Part shown: positions 8,392 to 16,554 of the stretch, piece after piece
Layout of the letters: each line of letters starts with the position of its first letter
Numbering within the stretch: position 1 is the stretch's first letter
Assembly: GCA_031396695.1 (NCBI GenBank)
Contig: JANNLG010000062.1
Coordinates: 23,255 to 87,254 of the forward strand
Direction: 5' to 3'
DNA from: VGRW01 sp031396695
GTDB taxonomy: Bacteria > Myxococcota_A > UBA9160 > SZUA-336
Length of the DNA stretch: 64,000 bases
Notes under the pieces: generated by a model
The model's input: the letters and a program-made list of their open reading frames with translations, nothing else
The model's database searches: none
Told to the model about the DNA's origin: nothing
Translations under genes and position numbers: made by a program

Positions 8392-8934
8392 CTAGTTCGG
8401 CACGAAGGCGTCGCACTCCTCGTCCCCGAGCCCGCCTTCATCGTCCGCGTCGCAGCTCCCGCACTTCGCACCGGTGGCGCTCAGCACTCCCGAGAGTTGC
8501 GCGGCGCTGTCGCCGTTCGAGATCCGGACCACGGCATCCGCGCCGCCCTTGCTTCCGCCCGCCTGCGTGAGGTTGAGGAAAGCTCCGGCCGCGATCGGAA
8601 ACTGGACCCAGTCTCCGTCGATGTATGTGATCCGGACGAAGCCGTCGGGGCCGTAGTTGGATACCGCCAAATGGTAGGTGTACGGCTTGCCGAGCTTTGC
8701 TCCGCAGATCGCTCCGGAGTCGGGTTGGTTCGCGGGGTTGCTCCCGTCGAAGAGCGCGAACTCGTTCTTGAAGGTCGCCGGCGGATTCTTGTAGTTCTTC
8801 TTGTGGTGGCCGTGGCTGCGACCGCGTCCGTCGTTGTCGTTGTCGTTGTCGTCGTCGTCGGCTACGGCGCCCACTCCCCCCGTCAACGCGAATACGGTCA
8901 AAGTCAGAAGCACCAAGGTCTTTCGCTTGTACAT
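8392..8934 (-). CDS. Secreted Asp/Asn-repeat protein of unknown function
   Basis: A 180-residue protein, start at 8934 with AAGGGGAGA in good position upstream. It has a Sec signal peptide (MYKRKTLVLLTLTVFALTGG...). Directly after the likely cleavage site is an acidic DDDDNDNDND run, followed by a His/Lys-rich stretch (GRGRSHGHHKKNYKN). The middle (YTYHLAVSNYGPDGFVRITY) is probably beta-sandwich. The C-terminus has a Cys/Asp cluster (KCGSCDADDEGG...EECDAF) that might bind metal or form disulfides. No family is recognised. The Asp/Asn run is encoded by a short tandem repeat, described separately. Probably exported to periplasm or outside. Confidence 0.7.
   Translation of the reverse strand: MYKRKTLVLLTLTVFALTGGVGAVADDDDNDNDNDGRGRSHGHHKKNYKNPPATFKNEFALFDGSNPANQPDSGAICGAKLGKPYTYHLAVSNYGPDGFVRITYIDGDWVQFPIAAGAFLNLTQAGGSKGGADAVVRISNGDSAAQLSGVLSATGAKCGSCDADDEGGLGDEECDAFVPN
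8831..8860. repeat. In-frame (TCGTTG)3(TCG)4 microsatellite
   Basis: A 30-bp tandem repeat made of three TCGTTG units followed by four TCG units lies inside the secreted-protein gene. On the minus strand it codes for the Asp/Asn run just after the signal peptide. Because units are 3 or 6 bp, copy-number changes would alter the length of the acidic run without a frameshift. Confidence 0.85.
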
Positions 8935-9052
8935 CGCTGTTCTCCCCTTCAGCAGCAGACTCACCCCCGGGCTGGGACGCACCCGATCATAAACCTCTAC
9001 GGGTTCGGATTGGAATCTGGCGGGCGTCGCAAGGGCCGCACACGGCTTTGTG

Positions 9053-9832
9053 TCAGTCGGCCCCGCCGGGTTCCACGCCGCGGGCGCGCAGGCGGGCACG
9101 CGCGCGAGCCCGCAGCTCGCCGATCGCCGCATGCGTCCGGTCGCGCAGACCGTTGCGGTCCTCGCTCGAGAGACCGTCCACCGGGATCGGCTCGCCGATT
9201 TCGAGCACGATCGGACCGCGCCGCACGAGCAGCGATCCGGGTCGCCAGATGTCGAACGTGCCCGCGACGGCGATCGGTAGGATCGGCAGCTTGAAGTCGA
9301 GCGCGGTCGCGAACGCGCCCATCTTGAAAGCGCGGTACGAGCCGTCGCGCGAGCGGTTGCCCTCGGCGAAGAACAGGATCGACACGTCGGGGCTGCGGTC
9401 GGACATGCCTGCCTGGATCCGCTTCACGTCTGCGGCGGTGCGCGTGCGCTGCACGGCGATGTTGCCGGTGCGGCGCAGCGCGGAGCCGAACACGGGGATC
9501 AGCAAGAGCTGCGACTTCAGCACGAAACGGATCACCAGCTCGGGCAGCGACGCCAGGATCGTCGGTGGATCCCAGTTGCTCTCGTGATTCGAGACGACCA
9601 CGTAGGCCTGCCCGGCTTTCAGGTGCTCGAGCCCACGGCGCTCGACGCGCGTACCCGCGATCCGCAGGCACGAGCGACCGAAGCCGCGGTAGTAGCGGTG
9701 CGCGGCGCGGGGCGTCGCGCCGAAGAACGCGTGCACCACCGCGAGCGCGCTCCAGATCATCAGGTTCAGCGGCAGCGCGAGCAGCGCGAAGAGTCCGCGC
9801 GGCCAGAGTCGCAGGCGCGAGAGCATCCCCAT
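9053..9832 (-). CDS. 1-acyl-sn-glycerol-3-phosphate acyltransferase (PlsC-like)
   Basis: A 259-residue acyltransferase of the PlsC family. It carries motif I NHESNWD (HX4D, about His83 and Asp88) and motif III FFAEGNRSRDG (about residues 155-165), with the downstream ILPIAVAGTFDIW block. The N-terminal 40 residues are hydrophobic and would anchor it to the inner membrane. It should acylate lysophosphatidate to phosphatidate in phospholipid synthesis. The ATG at 9832 is used; a TTG three codons upstream and an ATG two codons downstream are alternatives, and none has a strong Shine-Dalgarno. It is divergent from the alkyl-DHAP-synthase-like gene with about 20 bp between, so both likely share a tiny promoter region. 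Both genes fit lipid synthesis. Confidence 0.85.
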   Translation of the reverse strand: MGMLSRLRLWPRGLFALLALPLNLMIWSALAVVHAFFGATPRAAHRYYRGFGRSCLRIAGTRVERRGLEHLKAGQAYVVVSNHESNWDPPTILASLPELVIRFVLKSQLLLIPVFGSALRRTGNIAVQRTRTAADVKRIQAGMSDRSPDVSILFFAEGNRSRDGSYRAFKMGAFATALDFKLPILPIAVAGTFDIWRPGSLLVRRGPIVLEIGEPIPVDGLSSEDRNGLRDRTHAAIGELRARARARLRARGVEPGGAD

Positions 9833-9851
9833 CGATCGCAAGACTAGCGCG

Positions 9852-11492
9852 ATGGCCCGGCGCGAGCCGCCCGTTCATAATGCGCGGGTGAAGCGCTTGA
9901 AGTTCTGGGGCTGGGGCTACGAGGACGAGGGTCCCGACGAGGCGGCGCGTGCGCGCCTGGCGCGCGGTCTCGGCGAGCGTTTCGATCGTTCCGACCTCGC
10001 GCCCACGCCGTATCCGCGCATTTCGGAGCTCGCGTTGCCCGCGCCGCGCGTGCGCGCACCCGCCGCGCTGGCTGCGCTCACGAGCGACGATCCGTGGGAG
10101 CGGGCGCGGCACGCGCACGGGCAGGGCTACCGCGACATCGTGCGCACGCTTCGTCGCGAGTTTCCCGCGCCGCCGGACCTGGTCGCGTTCCCGACCAGCG
10201 AGGCGCAGGTCGCGGACCTGCTCGACTTCTGCGCTCGCGAACGGCTCGCGGCCGTGCCGTTCGGCGGCGGCTCGAGCGTGGTGGGCGGCGTCGAAACGGA
10301 GTTCGCGGGCGATCACCGCGGCGTGATCACGATCGATCTCGGTCGCATGGACCGCGTGCTCGAAGTCGACCGCGCGTCGCGCGCGGCGCGCATCCAGGCC
10401 GGCGTGCTCGGGCCCGCGCTCGAGGATCAGCTCCGCCCGCACGGTCTGACGCTGCGCCACTTCCCGCAATCGTTCGAGTTCAGCTCGCTCGGCGGCTGGA
10501 TCGCGACGCGCAGCGGTGGACACTTCGCCACACACTTCACGCACATCGACGAGTTCGTCGAGGCGCTGCGGGTGGTGACACCGACCGGCGTCGTGGCCAC
10601 GCGGCGACTGCCGGGCTCCGGCGCGGGTCCTTCGCCCGAGCGTTTCTTCATGGGCTCCGAAGGCACGCTCGGGATCATCACCGAGGCGTGGATGCGTTTG
10701 CAGGATCGCCCCAGCCAGCGCGCGAACGCGAGCGTTCGCTTCGCGGAGTTCCCGGCGGCGGTGGCGGCGGTGCGCGCGTTGAGTCAATCCGGCCTCGAGC
10801 CGGCGAACTGCCGCTTGCTCGATCCGGGCGAGGCGGCGGCCTCCGCGGGCGCGACCGGCGGCGACTCGATCCTGGTGCTCGGCTTCGAATCGGCCGATCA
10901 CGCGCTCGACGCCTGGATGGCGCGCGCGGTCGAGCTCTGCCGCGACCACGGCGGGATCGTGCCCGACGACGCGCTGCGCACGCGCTCCGACGCCGGCGCC
11001 ACGCGCGAGGGCGCGGCCGGCGCGTGGCGCAACGCCTTCATCGGCGCACCCTACGTGCGCGACGCGCTGGTCTCGATCGGCGTGTTCTGCGAGACCTTCG
11101 AGACCGCCACCACCTGGGACCGCTTCGAGCGCCTGCACGCGCGCGTGATGACGGAGGTGCGCGACGTGCTGGTGCGGCTGTGCGGCGCGGGCTCGATCAC
11201 CTGCCGCTTCACGCACGTATATCCCGACGGTCCGGCGCCCTACTACTCGATGCTCGCCCCCGCGCGCCGCGGCTCGGAGCTCGAGCTCTGGGACGCGGTC
11301 AAGGCCGTCTCGGGCGAGATCATCGCGGCCGAGGGGGGCACGATCACGCACCACCACGCGGTGGGTCGCGATCACCGGACATGGTACGACGGCGAGCGAC
11401 CCGACGGCTTCGCGCGCGCGCTGCGCGCCGCCAAGTCCGAGCTCGACCCGGCCTGGATCCTGAACCCCGGCGTGCTCTTCGATCGCGCCTGA
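9852..11492 (+). CDS. FAD-linked oxidase, alkyldihydroxyacetonephosphate synthase-like
   Basis: A 546-residue flavoprotein. The N-terminus has KFWGWGYEDEG, which recalls the RxKxWGWG segment of alkyl-DHAP synthases. The PP-loop FAD domain follows (VPFGGGSSVVGGVE, about residues 135-150; GGWIATRSGGH; FFMGSEGTLGIITE). The C-terminal cap ends with CRFTHVYPDGPAPYYS, THHHAVGRDHRTWY and LNPGVLF. The Tyr/His-rich blocks match the ADPS active-site region, where acyl-DHAP is converted to alkyl-DHAP in ether-lipid synthesis. D-lactate or glycolate dehydrogenases are the main alternative. A GTG at 9888, right before KRLKFWGWG, is a possible alternative start. Next to it, divergently, is a PlsC-like acyltransferase, consistent with a lipid role. 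Confidence 0.75.
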   Translation: MARREPPVHNARVKRLKFWGWGYEDEGPDEAARARLARGLGERFDRSDLAPTPYPRISELALPAPRVRAPAALAALTSDDPWERARHAHGQGYRDIVRTLRREFPAPPDLVAFPTSEAQVADLLDFCARERLAAVPFGGGSSVVGGVETEFAGDHRGVITIDLGRMDRVLEVDRASRAARIQAGVLGPALEDQLRPHGLTLRHFPQSFEFSSLGGWIATRSGGHFATHFTHIDEFVEALRVVTPTGVVATRRLPGSGAGPSPERFFMGSEGTLGIITEAWMRLQDRPSQRANASVRFAEFPAAVAAVRALSQSGLEPANCRLLDPGEAAASAGATGGDSILVLGFESADHALDAWMARAVELCRDHGGIVPDDALRTRSDAGATREGAAGAWRNAFIGAPYVRDALVSIGVFCETFETATTWDRFERLHARVMTEVRDVLVRLCGAGSITCRFTHVYPDGPAPYYSMLAPARRGSELELWDAVKAVSGEIIAAEGGTITHHHAVGRDHRTWYDGERPDGFARALRAAKSELDPAWILNPGVLFDRA

Positions 11493-11521
11493 TCCCAACG
11501 ACCGACACGGAGGTGCGTAGC

Positions 11522-12334
11522 ATGACCGACGCCTATGAAACCCTGATCGTGACGCGCGAGCCCGGCGGGCTGGTCTTCTGCACGCTGAACCGTCCGCAGG
11601 CGCTGAACGCCATGAGCCCGAAGCTGGTCGACGAGCTGCACGCGTTCCTCGATCGGCTCCACGACGACACCGACGCGCGCGTCGTGATCCTGCGCGGAGC
11701 CGGCCGCGGTTTCTGCGCGGGGCTCGACCTGCGCGAGCAGACGGGAGCGGGCGCGACGCTTCGGCCGAGCGTCTCGACCAGCCTGCGCGGTCAGCACAAG
11801 ATCGCGGAGCTCGTGATCAAGATGCGGCGCGTGTCTCAGGTGTTCATATCGCTCGTGCACGGCGCGGCGGCGGGCGGCGGCTTCGCGCTCGTGCTCGCCT
11901 CCGACATCCGCATCGCCGGCGAGAGCGCGCGCATGAACGCCGCCTTCATCCGGATCGGGCTTGGCGCGTGCGACATCGGCGCGTCGTACTTTCTGCCGCG
12001 CATCGTGGGCTCGTCGGTCGCCGCCGAGCTCTTGCTCACTGGCAACTTCATCGAAGCCCCGCGCGCGCTCGCGACCGGTTTGGTCTCGCGCGTGGTGCCC
12101 GACGCCGATCTCGAGAAGGCCGGCCGCGAGATGGCCGAAGCGATCCTGCGCAATTCGCCCGTCGGCGTGCGCCTGACCAAGGATTGCCTGAACTGGAGCA
12201 TCGACGCACCGACGCTGGAAGCCGCGATCGCGATGGAGGACCGGAACCAGATCCTCGCCAGCCAGAGCGGCGACTTTCGCGAAGGCGTCCGCGCTTTCCT
12301 GGAGAAGCGCCCGGCGAAATACAGCGGCGACTGA
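11522..12334 (+). CDS. Enoyl-CoA hydratase/isomerase family (crotonase fold) protein
   Basis: A 270-residue crotonase-fold protein, start supported by CGGAGGTGCG upstream. Oxyanion-hole segments are present: GRGFCAGLDL and HGAAAGGGFALVLASDI. Both catalytic glutamates of classical enoyl-CoA hydratase appear to be missing: the position after GGGF is Ala instead of Glu, and the QPE region reads FIRIGLGACDIG. The Asp of ACDIG lines up with a catalytic Asp of dienoyl-CoA isomerases. So it binds acyl-CoA but is probably an isomerase, hydrolase or other crotonase reaction rather than a hydratase. It lies 32 bp before an acyl-CoA dehydrogenase gene, suggesting one catabolic acyl-CoA operon. Confidence 0.85.
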   Translation: MTDAYETLIVTREPGGLVFCTLNRPQALNAMSPKLVDELHAFLDRLHDDTDARVVILRGAGRGFCAGLDLREQTGAGATLRPSVSTSLRGQHKIAELVIKMRRVSQVFISLVHGAAAGGGFALVLASDIRIAGESARMNAAFIRIGLGACDIGASYFLPRIVGSSVAAELLLTGNFIEAPRALATGLVSRVVPDADLEKAGREMAEAILRNSPVGVRLTKDCLNWSIDAPTLEAAIAMEDRNQILASQSGDFREGVRAFLEKRPAKYSGD

Positions 12335-12366
12335 GTGTACGATCGACGAACCGAGGAGGACACAGG

Positions 12367-13578
12367 ATGGACTTCGAGCCGACCGACAAAGTCAAAGAGA
12401 TCCAGCGCCAGCTCGAGCGCTTCATGGACGAGTTCGTCTACCCGGCCGAGAGGGTGGTGGGCGAACAGATCGAGGCTAGCGGCAACCCGCACCACATGCC
12501 GGAGATCATCACCGAGCTCGCGGCCAAGGCCAAAAGGATCGGGCTCTGGAACCTGTTCCTGCCCGACGAAGAGCACGGCGCTGGACTCAGCAACCTCGAG
12601 TACGCGCCGCTGTGCGAGATCATGGGCCGCAGCGCGATCGCGTCGCGCATCTTCAACTGCGCAGCGCCCGACACAGGCAACATCGAGATCCTGGCCGAGT
12701 TCGGCAGCGACGCGCAGAAGAAGAAGTACCTGGAGCCGCTGCTCGACGGGAAGATCCGCTCCTGCTTCTCGATGACCGAGCCGGAGGTATCGAGCGCGGA
12801 TCCGACGCAGCTCGCCACGCTCGCCAAGCGCGACGGCGACAGCTACGTGCTGAACGGTCACAAGTGGTTCACGTCCGGTGCGATCGGCTCGGAGTTCGCG
12901 ATCGTGATGGCGGTGACGGATCCCGGTGCGGCTCCGCACGAGCGCGCGAGCATGATCCTGGTGCCGACGGCGACGCCCGGCTTCAAGATCGTGCGCTCCG
13001 TCTCCGTGATGGGTCACTCGGGCGGCGGTGGTCACTGCGAGATCCGCTACGAGGACTGCAGGGTGCCGGTCGCGAATCGCCTCGGTCCCGAAGGGGCGGG
13101 CTTCGCGATCGCGCAGGCGAGGCTCGGACCGGGCCGCGTCCACCACTGCATGCGCTGCATCGGCGGCGCGCAGCGCGCGTACGAGATCATGGTCGACTAC
13201 GCGGCGAACCGGAAGGTCGGCGGTGAGCCGCTGGGCAACAAGCAATTCATCCAGGACTTCATCGCGATCTCGAAGATGGAGATCGATCAGGCGCGTCTGT
13301 TCACGCTCTACACCGCCTGGAAGATGGACACCGTCGGCAAGAAAGCGGCCGCGCAGGAAATCTCGATGATCAAGGTGATCGCGGCGAATCTGCTGATGAA
13401 CGTGTGCGACCGCGCGATCCAGACCATGGGGTCGCTCGGTGTCTCGGACGACACTCCGGTCGCCGCGATGTGGCGAAACGGGCGCTCGCTGCGCATCGCC
13501 GACGGCCCCGACGAGGTACACAAAATGGTGATCGCCCGCCGCGAGCTGAAGCGCTGGGCGGGGCTGAACGCCCGCTAA
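12367..13578 (+). CDS. Acyl-CoA dehydrogenase
   Basis: A 403-residue acyl-CoA dehydrogenase of normal length for the family. It shows the FAD/substrate-binding signature SCFSMTEPEVSSADPTQL (about residues 133-150), the middle beta-domain (NGHKWFTSGAIGSEFA), and the C-terminal helical domain beginning near LGPGRVHHCMRCIGGAQRA. These features resemble ACAD10/ACAD11-like dehydrogenases, which act on longer or hydroxylated acyl-CoAs; that sub-assignment is tentative. GAGGACACAGG precedes the ATG. It follows the crotonase gene with a 32-bp gap. A strong hairpin lies 25 bp after the stop and probably ends the transcript. Confidence 0.88.
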   Translation: MDFEPTDKVKEIQRQLERFMDEFVYPAERVVGEQIEASGNPHHMPEIITELAAKAKRIGLWNLFLPDEEHGAGLSNLEYAPLCEIMGRSAIASRIFNCAAPDTGNIEILAEFGSDAQKKKYLEPLLDGKIRSCFSMTEPEVSSADPTQLATLAKRDGDSYVLNGHKWFTSGAIGSEFAIVMAVTDPGAAPHERASMILVPTATPGFKIVRSVSVMGHSGGGGHCEIRYEDCRVPVANRLGPEGAGFAIAQARLGPGRVHHCMRCIGGAQRAYEIMVDYAANRKVGGEPLGNKQFIQDFIAISKMEIDQARLFTLYTAWKMDTVGKKAAAQEISMIKVIAANLLMNVCDRAIQTMGSLGVSDDTPVAAMWRNGRSLRIADGPDEVHKMVIARRELKRWAGLNAR

Positions 13579-13602
13579 GAACTACGCGGGATGCGGAGCG
13601 AG

Positions 13603-13634
13603 GGCCGGACGCGAAGGAGGCTTCGCGTCCGGCC
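13603..13634. terminator. Bidirectional hairpin between convergent genes
   Basis: A perfect 14-bp inverted repeat: arm GGCCGGACGCGAAG at 13603-13616, loop GAGG, and the exact complement at 13621-13634. It sits between the stops of the acyl-CoA dehydrogenase gene (13578) and the convergent HtrA gene (13641), only 6 bp from the latter. No T-run follows on either strand, so it would be a non-canonical or Rho-assisted bidirectional terminator, or an RNA-stabilising stem. Confidence 0.7.
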
Positions 13635-13640
13635 GTCCCT

Positions 13641-15125
13641 CTACGATTCCTTCTCGATCGCCAGGTAGAGCGTTCCGTCGCCGCGCTGCACGAGCAGGAC
13701 CGCGGAGTCGCTGCTGGTGGCGAGGGCGTCCTTGAGCTGCTTCGGGTTGCCGATCTCGACGCGGTTCGCCTCGACGATCACGTCGCCGGGTCGCAAGCCC
13801 GCGCGCGCGGCCGCCGAGTCGGGATCGACCGCCGAGACGACTACGCCCTTCGCGTTCGCCGACAGGCCGAGCCGGCTGGCGATCTCTTCGCTCATCTGTT
13901 GGACCTCGAAGCCCCAGTCCATGTCGGAGGCCTCGTCGCTCGCGGGCTGGATCTCCTCTTCCTGCATCTTCTCGAGCGTGGCCTTGAGCTTGCGCACCTT
14001 CCCGTCGCGCTGGATCTCGACCTCGACGGCGCTGCCCGGCGGCGTCGACGCCACGATGCGCGGCAGGTCGTCGTAGTCTTCGATCGAGTTGCCGTTGAAC
14101 TTCGTGATCACGTCGCCGCGCTCGAGCTTGGCCTTCGACGCGGGGCTGTTCTCGAACACCTGGCCGACCAGCGCGCCCTTGGCATCCTCGATCTTGAAGG
14201 TCTTCGCGAGCGCGGGCGTGACGCGCTGGATCTGCACGCCCAACCAGCCGCGCGTCACCGATCCGCTTTCCAACAGCTGCGGCAGCAGGCTCTTCGCCAT
14301 GTTGATCGGAATCGCGAAGCCGATGCCCTGGCCGCTGGCCGCGATCGCCGTGTTGATGCCGACCACGCGCCCCTTCATGTCGATCAGCGGACCGCCCGAG
14401 TTGCCCGGATTGATGCTCGCGTCGGTCTGCAGGAAATCGTCGTACGGTCCGGCGATCTGCTCGCCGCCGAAGTTCGAGCGCCCCTTCGCGGACAGGATGC
14501 CGACCGTCACCGTGTGATCGAGACCGAACGGGTTGCCGATCGCCATCACCCAGCTGCCGACGCGCAGGCCTTCCGAGTCGCCGAGCGGCACCGGCACGAG
14601 CGGCTTCTCGGAATCGACCTTGATCAGCGCGAGGTCGGTTTTCGGGTCGCGGCCGACCACCTTCGCCTCGAGCTCGGTGCCGTCGTCGAACACCGCGACC
14701 ATCTTGTCCGCGTTCTCGACCACGTGGTTGTTGGTGACGATCAGCCCGTCGCTCGAAACCACGAAGCCGGAGCCCGTCGACGGCACGTTGAACTGGCGCG
14801 GGCCCTTCCGCTCCGGCTTCTCGCCTTTCTCGCCCGGCTTGCGCTGGCCGAAGAACTCCTCGAACAGCTCTTCGGGTCCGCCGCGCAGGGTCTGCTTGCG
14901 CTCGACCTTGATGTTGACCACGGCGGGCGAGACGATCTCGGCCAGATCCGCGAGCGAGTCCGGCCGCGCGGATGCGTCGCCGGGCTCGCCCTCGATCCAG
15001 AATGGCTTCGAGAGCTCGGCGCTCGCGATCTCCGCGAGCTGCGGCGCGATGGCGAGGCCGAGCGCCAGACTGCCGATCGCAAGAGTGCGCAGCGCTGCGG
15101 GGCGAAAGGCGGACAAACGAGGCAT
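13641..15125 (-). CDS. Periplasmic serine protease, DegP/HtrA type (two PDZ domains)
   Basis: A 494-residue HtrA protease with a Sec signal peptide (cleavage near AEIASA, residue 36). The chymotrypsin-fold triad is complete: His134 in TNNHVV, Asp164 in TDLALI and Ser243 in GNSGGPL. Two PDZ domains follow, about residues 275-365 and 395-490, separated by an acidic linker (KMQEEEIQPASDEASD). The layout and length match DegP/MucD, which degrade or refold damaged envelope proteins. It lies 32 bp downstream of a second HtrA gene on the same strand, so the two are very likely co-transcribed. The last codons approach a strong hairpin. Confidence 0.9.
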   Translation of the reverse strand: MPRLSAFRPAALRTLAIGSLALGLAIAPQLAEIASAELSKPFWIEGEPGDASARPDSLADLAEIVSPAVVNIKVERKQTLRGGPEELFEEFFGQRKPGEKGEKPERKGPRQFNVPSTGSGFVVSSDGLIVTNNHVVENADKMVAVFDDGTELEAKVVGRDPKTDLALIKVDSEKPLVPVPLGDSEGLRVGSWVMAIGNPFGLDHTVTVGILSAKGRSNFGGEQIAGPYDDFLQTDASINPGNSGGPLIDMKGRVVGINTAIAASGQGIGFAIPINMAKSLLPQLLESGSVTRGWLGVQIQRVTPALAKTFKIEDAKGALVGQVFENSPASKAKLERGDVITKFNGNSIEDYDDLPRIVASTPPGSAVEVEIQRDGKVRKLKATLEKMQEEEIQPASDEASDMDWGFEVQQMSEEIASRLGLSANAKGVVVSAVDPDSAAARAGLRPGDVIVEANRVEIGNPKQLKDALATSSDSAVLLVQRGDGTLYLAIEKES

Positions 15126-15157
15126 CGATACTTCTCCCTAAGGGTTGGGCGTTCGCT

Positions 15158-16513
15158 TCACCAGAGCTCGAGCATCACGCTGCCGTACTGCCGGCCGCGT
15201 TGCACGACGATTACGACTCCGTCCTGGCCGAGAATCTTCGGGATCGCACGCCGGAGCGACGTGCGGTCATCGACCCGTTCGCGGCCGATCTGGAGCACCA
15301 GGTCTCCCGGGCGCAGGCCGCGCGACTGGGCCGCGCTGTGCGGGACCACGCTCGACACGATCATGCCGCGCGCTGCGTCGACGCCGTACTTGCGCGCGAG
15401 CGGCTCGCTGCGGTCGACGAGCTCGAGGCCGAGCAGCACCTGCGCGAATTCGTCCGCGCGCGACTCGGGGAATTTCTCGGCCACGACCTCGACCACGACG
15501 CGCGAGCCGGACCGGTCGAGCACGAGCTTCACGTTCTGATCGACCGTCAGGCTGCGCGCGATCTCGTAGAAGTCGCGGCGCGTGCGCACGTCCGCGCCAT
15601 CGACCGCGACCAGCACATCGCCGCGCCGCACACCTGCGTCGGCGGCCGGCGTGCCCTCGTACACCGTCGAGATCAGCACACCCGTCGCGAGCTGCGCGCC
15701 GAGCGCCTCGCGCAGCTTGGGCGTGAGCTCCTGGAGCCAGATGCCGAGCCAGGCGGGCAGCACCTCGCCGTGGCGGATCAGGTCGTCCACGATCCGACGC
15801 GCGCGATTGATCGGGATCGCGAAGCCGATGCCCTGGGCGTTGCCGAGGATCGCGGTGTTGATGCCGATCACTTCGCCGTCCAGGTTCAAGAGCGGTCCGC
15901 CGGAGTTGCCGGGGTTGATGCTCGCGTCCGTCTGCAGAAAACCGTCGTACTCGCGACCGTCGCCGCGAACCGAGCGGTTGACCGCGGACAAGACGCCGGT
16001 GGTGACGGTGTGATTCAAGCCGAACGGGTTGCCGATCGCGATTACCGTCTCGCCGATCATCGCGGTATCGGAGTCGCCGAGCTTGGGCGCCGGCAACGGT
16101 CCGTCCGCGTGCAAGAGCACGACCGCCAGATCGCTCGCCGGATCGCCGCCGATCAGCTCGGCGTCGTACTGCCGACCGTCCGCCAAGCTGACCCGGATCT
16201 GTGTCGCGCCCGCGCGCACGTGTTCGTTGGTCAGCACGTAGCCGGCGCTGTTGATGATGACTCCGGTGCCCAGACTCGTGCTCGTGCTCGGTCGGGGGTT
16301 CATGAAGCGTCGGAAGAACTCGTCGAAGAAGGGGTCGCCACGGACGAATGGATTGCCGCCGTCTGCGACCGTTTGCGTGGAAACGATATTCACGGTGGAA
16401 GGGGCGCCGCTCTCCGCCGCCACGACCACGGGCGTGCGGCGCGAGCTCGAGTCCGCGTGGGCGTCCGCGCACAGCGCACACGCGATCAGGGCTATCAGAA
16501 CCGGCCGCGCCAT
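15158..16513 (-). CDS. Periplasmic serine protease, HtrA type (second copy)
   Basis: A 451-residue HtrA protease, first gene of a tandem pair. The ATG at 16513 gives a short Sec signal peptide (MARPVLIALIACALCADAHA). The triad is intact: His98 in TNEHVR, Asp128 in SDLAVV and Ser204 in GNSGGPL. One clear PDZ follows (LGIWLQELTPK to about residue 340), and a second, shorter one near the C-terminus (RGMIVSSVVPHSAAQSRGL). The N-terminal PFFDEFFRRFMNP loop resembles the LA loop region of DegP. It differs enough from its neighbour to be an old duplication or separate acquisition. Function: envelope protein quality control. Only about 40 bp separate it from the divergent galactokinase gene. Confidence 0.9.
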   Translation of the reverse strand: MARPVLIALIACALCADAHADSSSRRTPVVVAAESGAPSTVNIVSTQTVADGGNPFVRGDPFFDEFFRRFMNPRPSTSTSLGTGVIINSAGYVLTNEHVRAGATQIRVSLADGRQYDAELIGGDPASDLAVVLLHADGPLPAPKLGDSDTAMIGETVIAIGNPFGLNHTVTTGVLSAVNRSVRGDGREYDGFLQTDASINPGNSGGPLLNLDGEVIGINTAILGNAQGIGFAIPINRARRIVDDLIRHGEVLPAWLGIWLQELTPKLREALGAQLATGVLISTVYEGTPAADAGVRRGDVLVAVDGADVRTRRDFYEIARSLTVDQNVKLVLDRSGSRVVVEVVAEKFPESRADEFAQVLLGLELVDRSEPLARKYGVDAARGMIVSSVVPHSAAQSRGLRPGDLVLQIGRERVDDRTSLRRAIPKILGQDGVVIVVQRGRQYGSVMLELW

Positions 16514-16554
16514 AGTAGAAGTTCCGGTTTGGACGCTAGGCCAGCCGGCTCGAT

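Noticed and set aside
8997..11498. Minus-strand open frame of about 830 codons opposite the alkyl-DHAP-synthase-like gene
   Set aside because: Same reason: a shadow of a well-supported flavoprotein gene; no domain seen.
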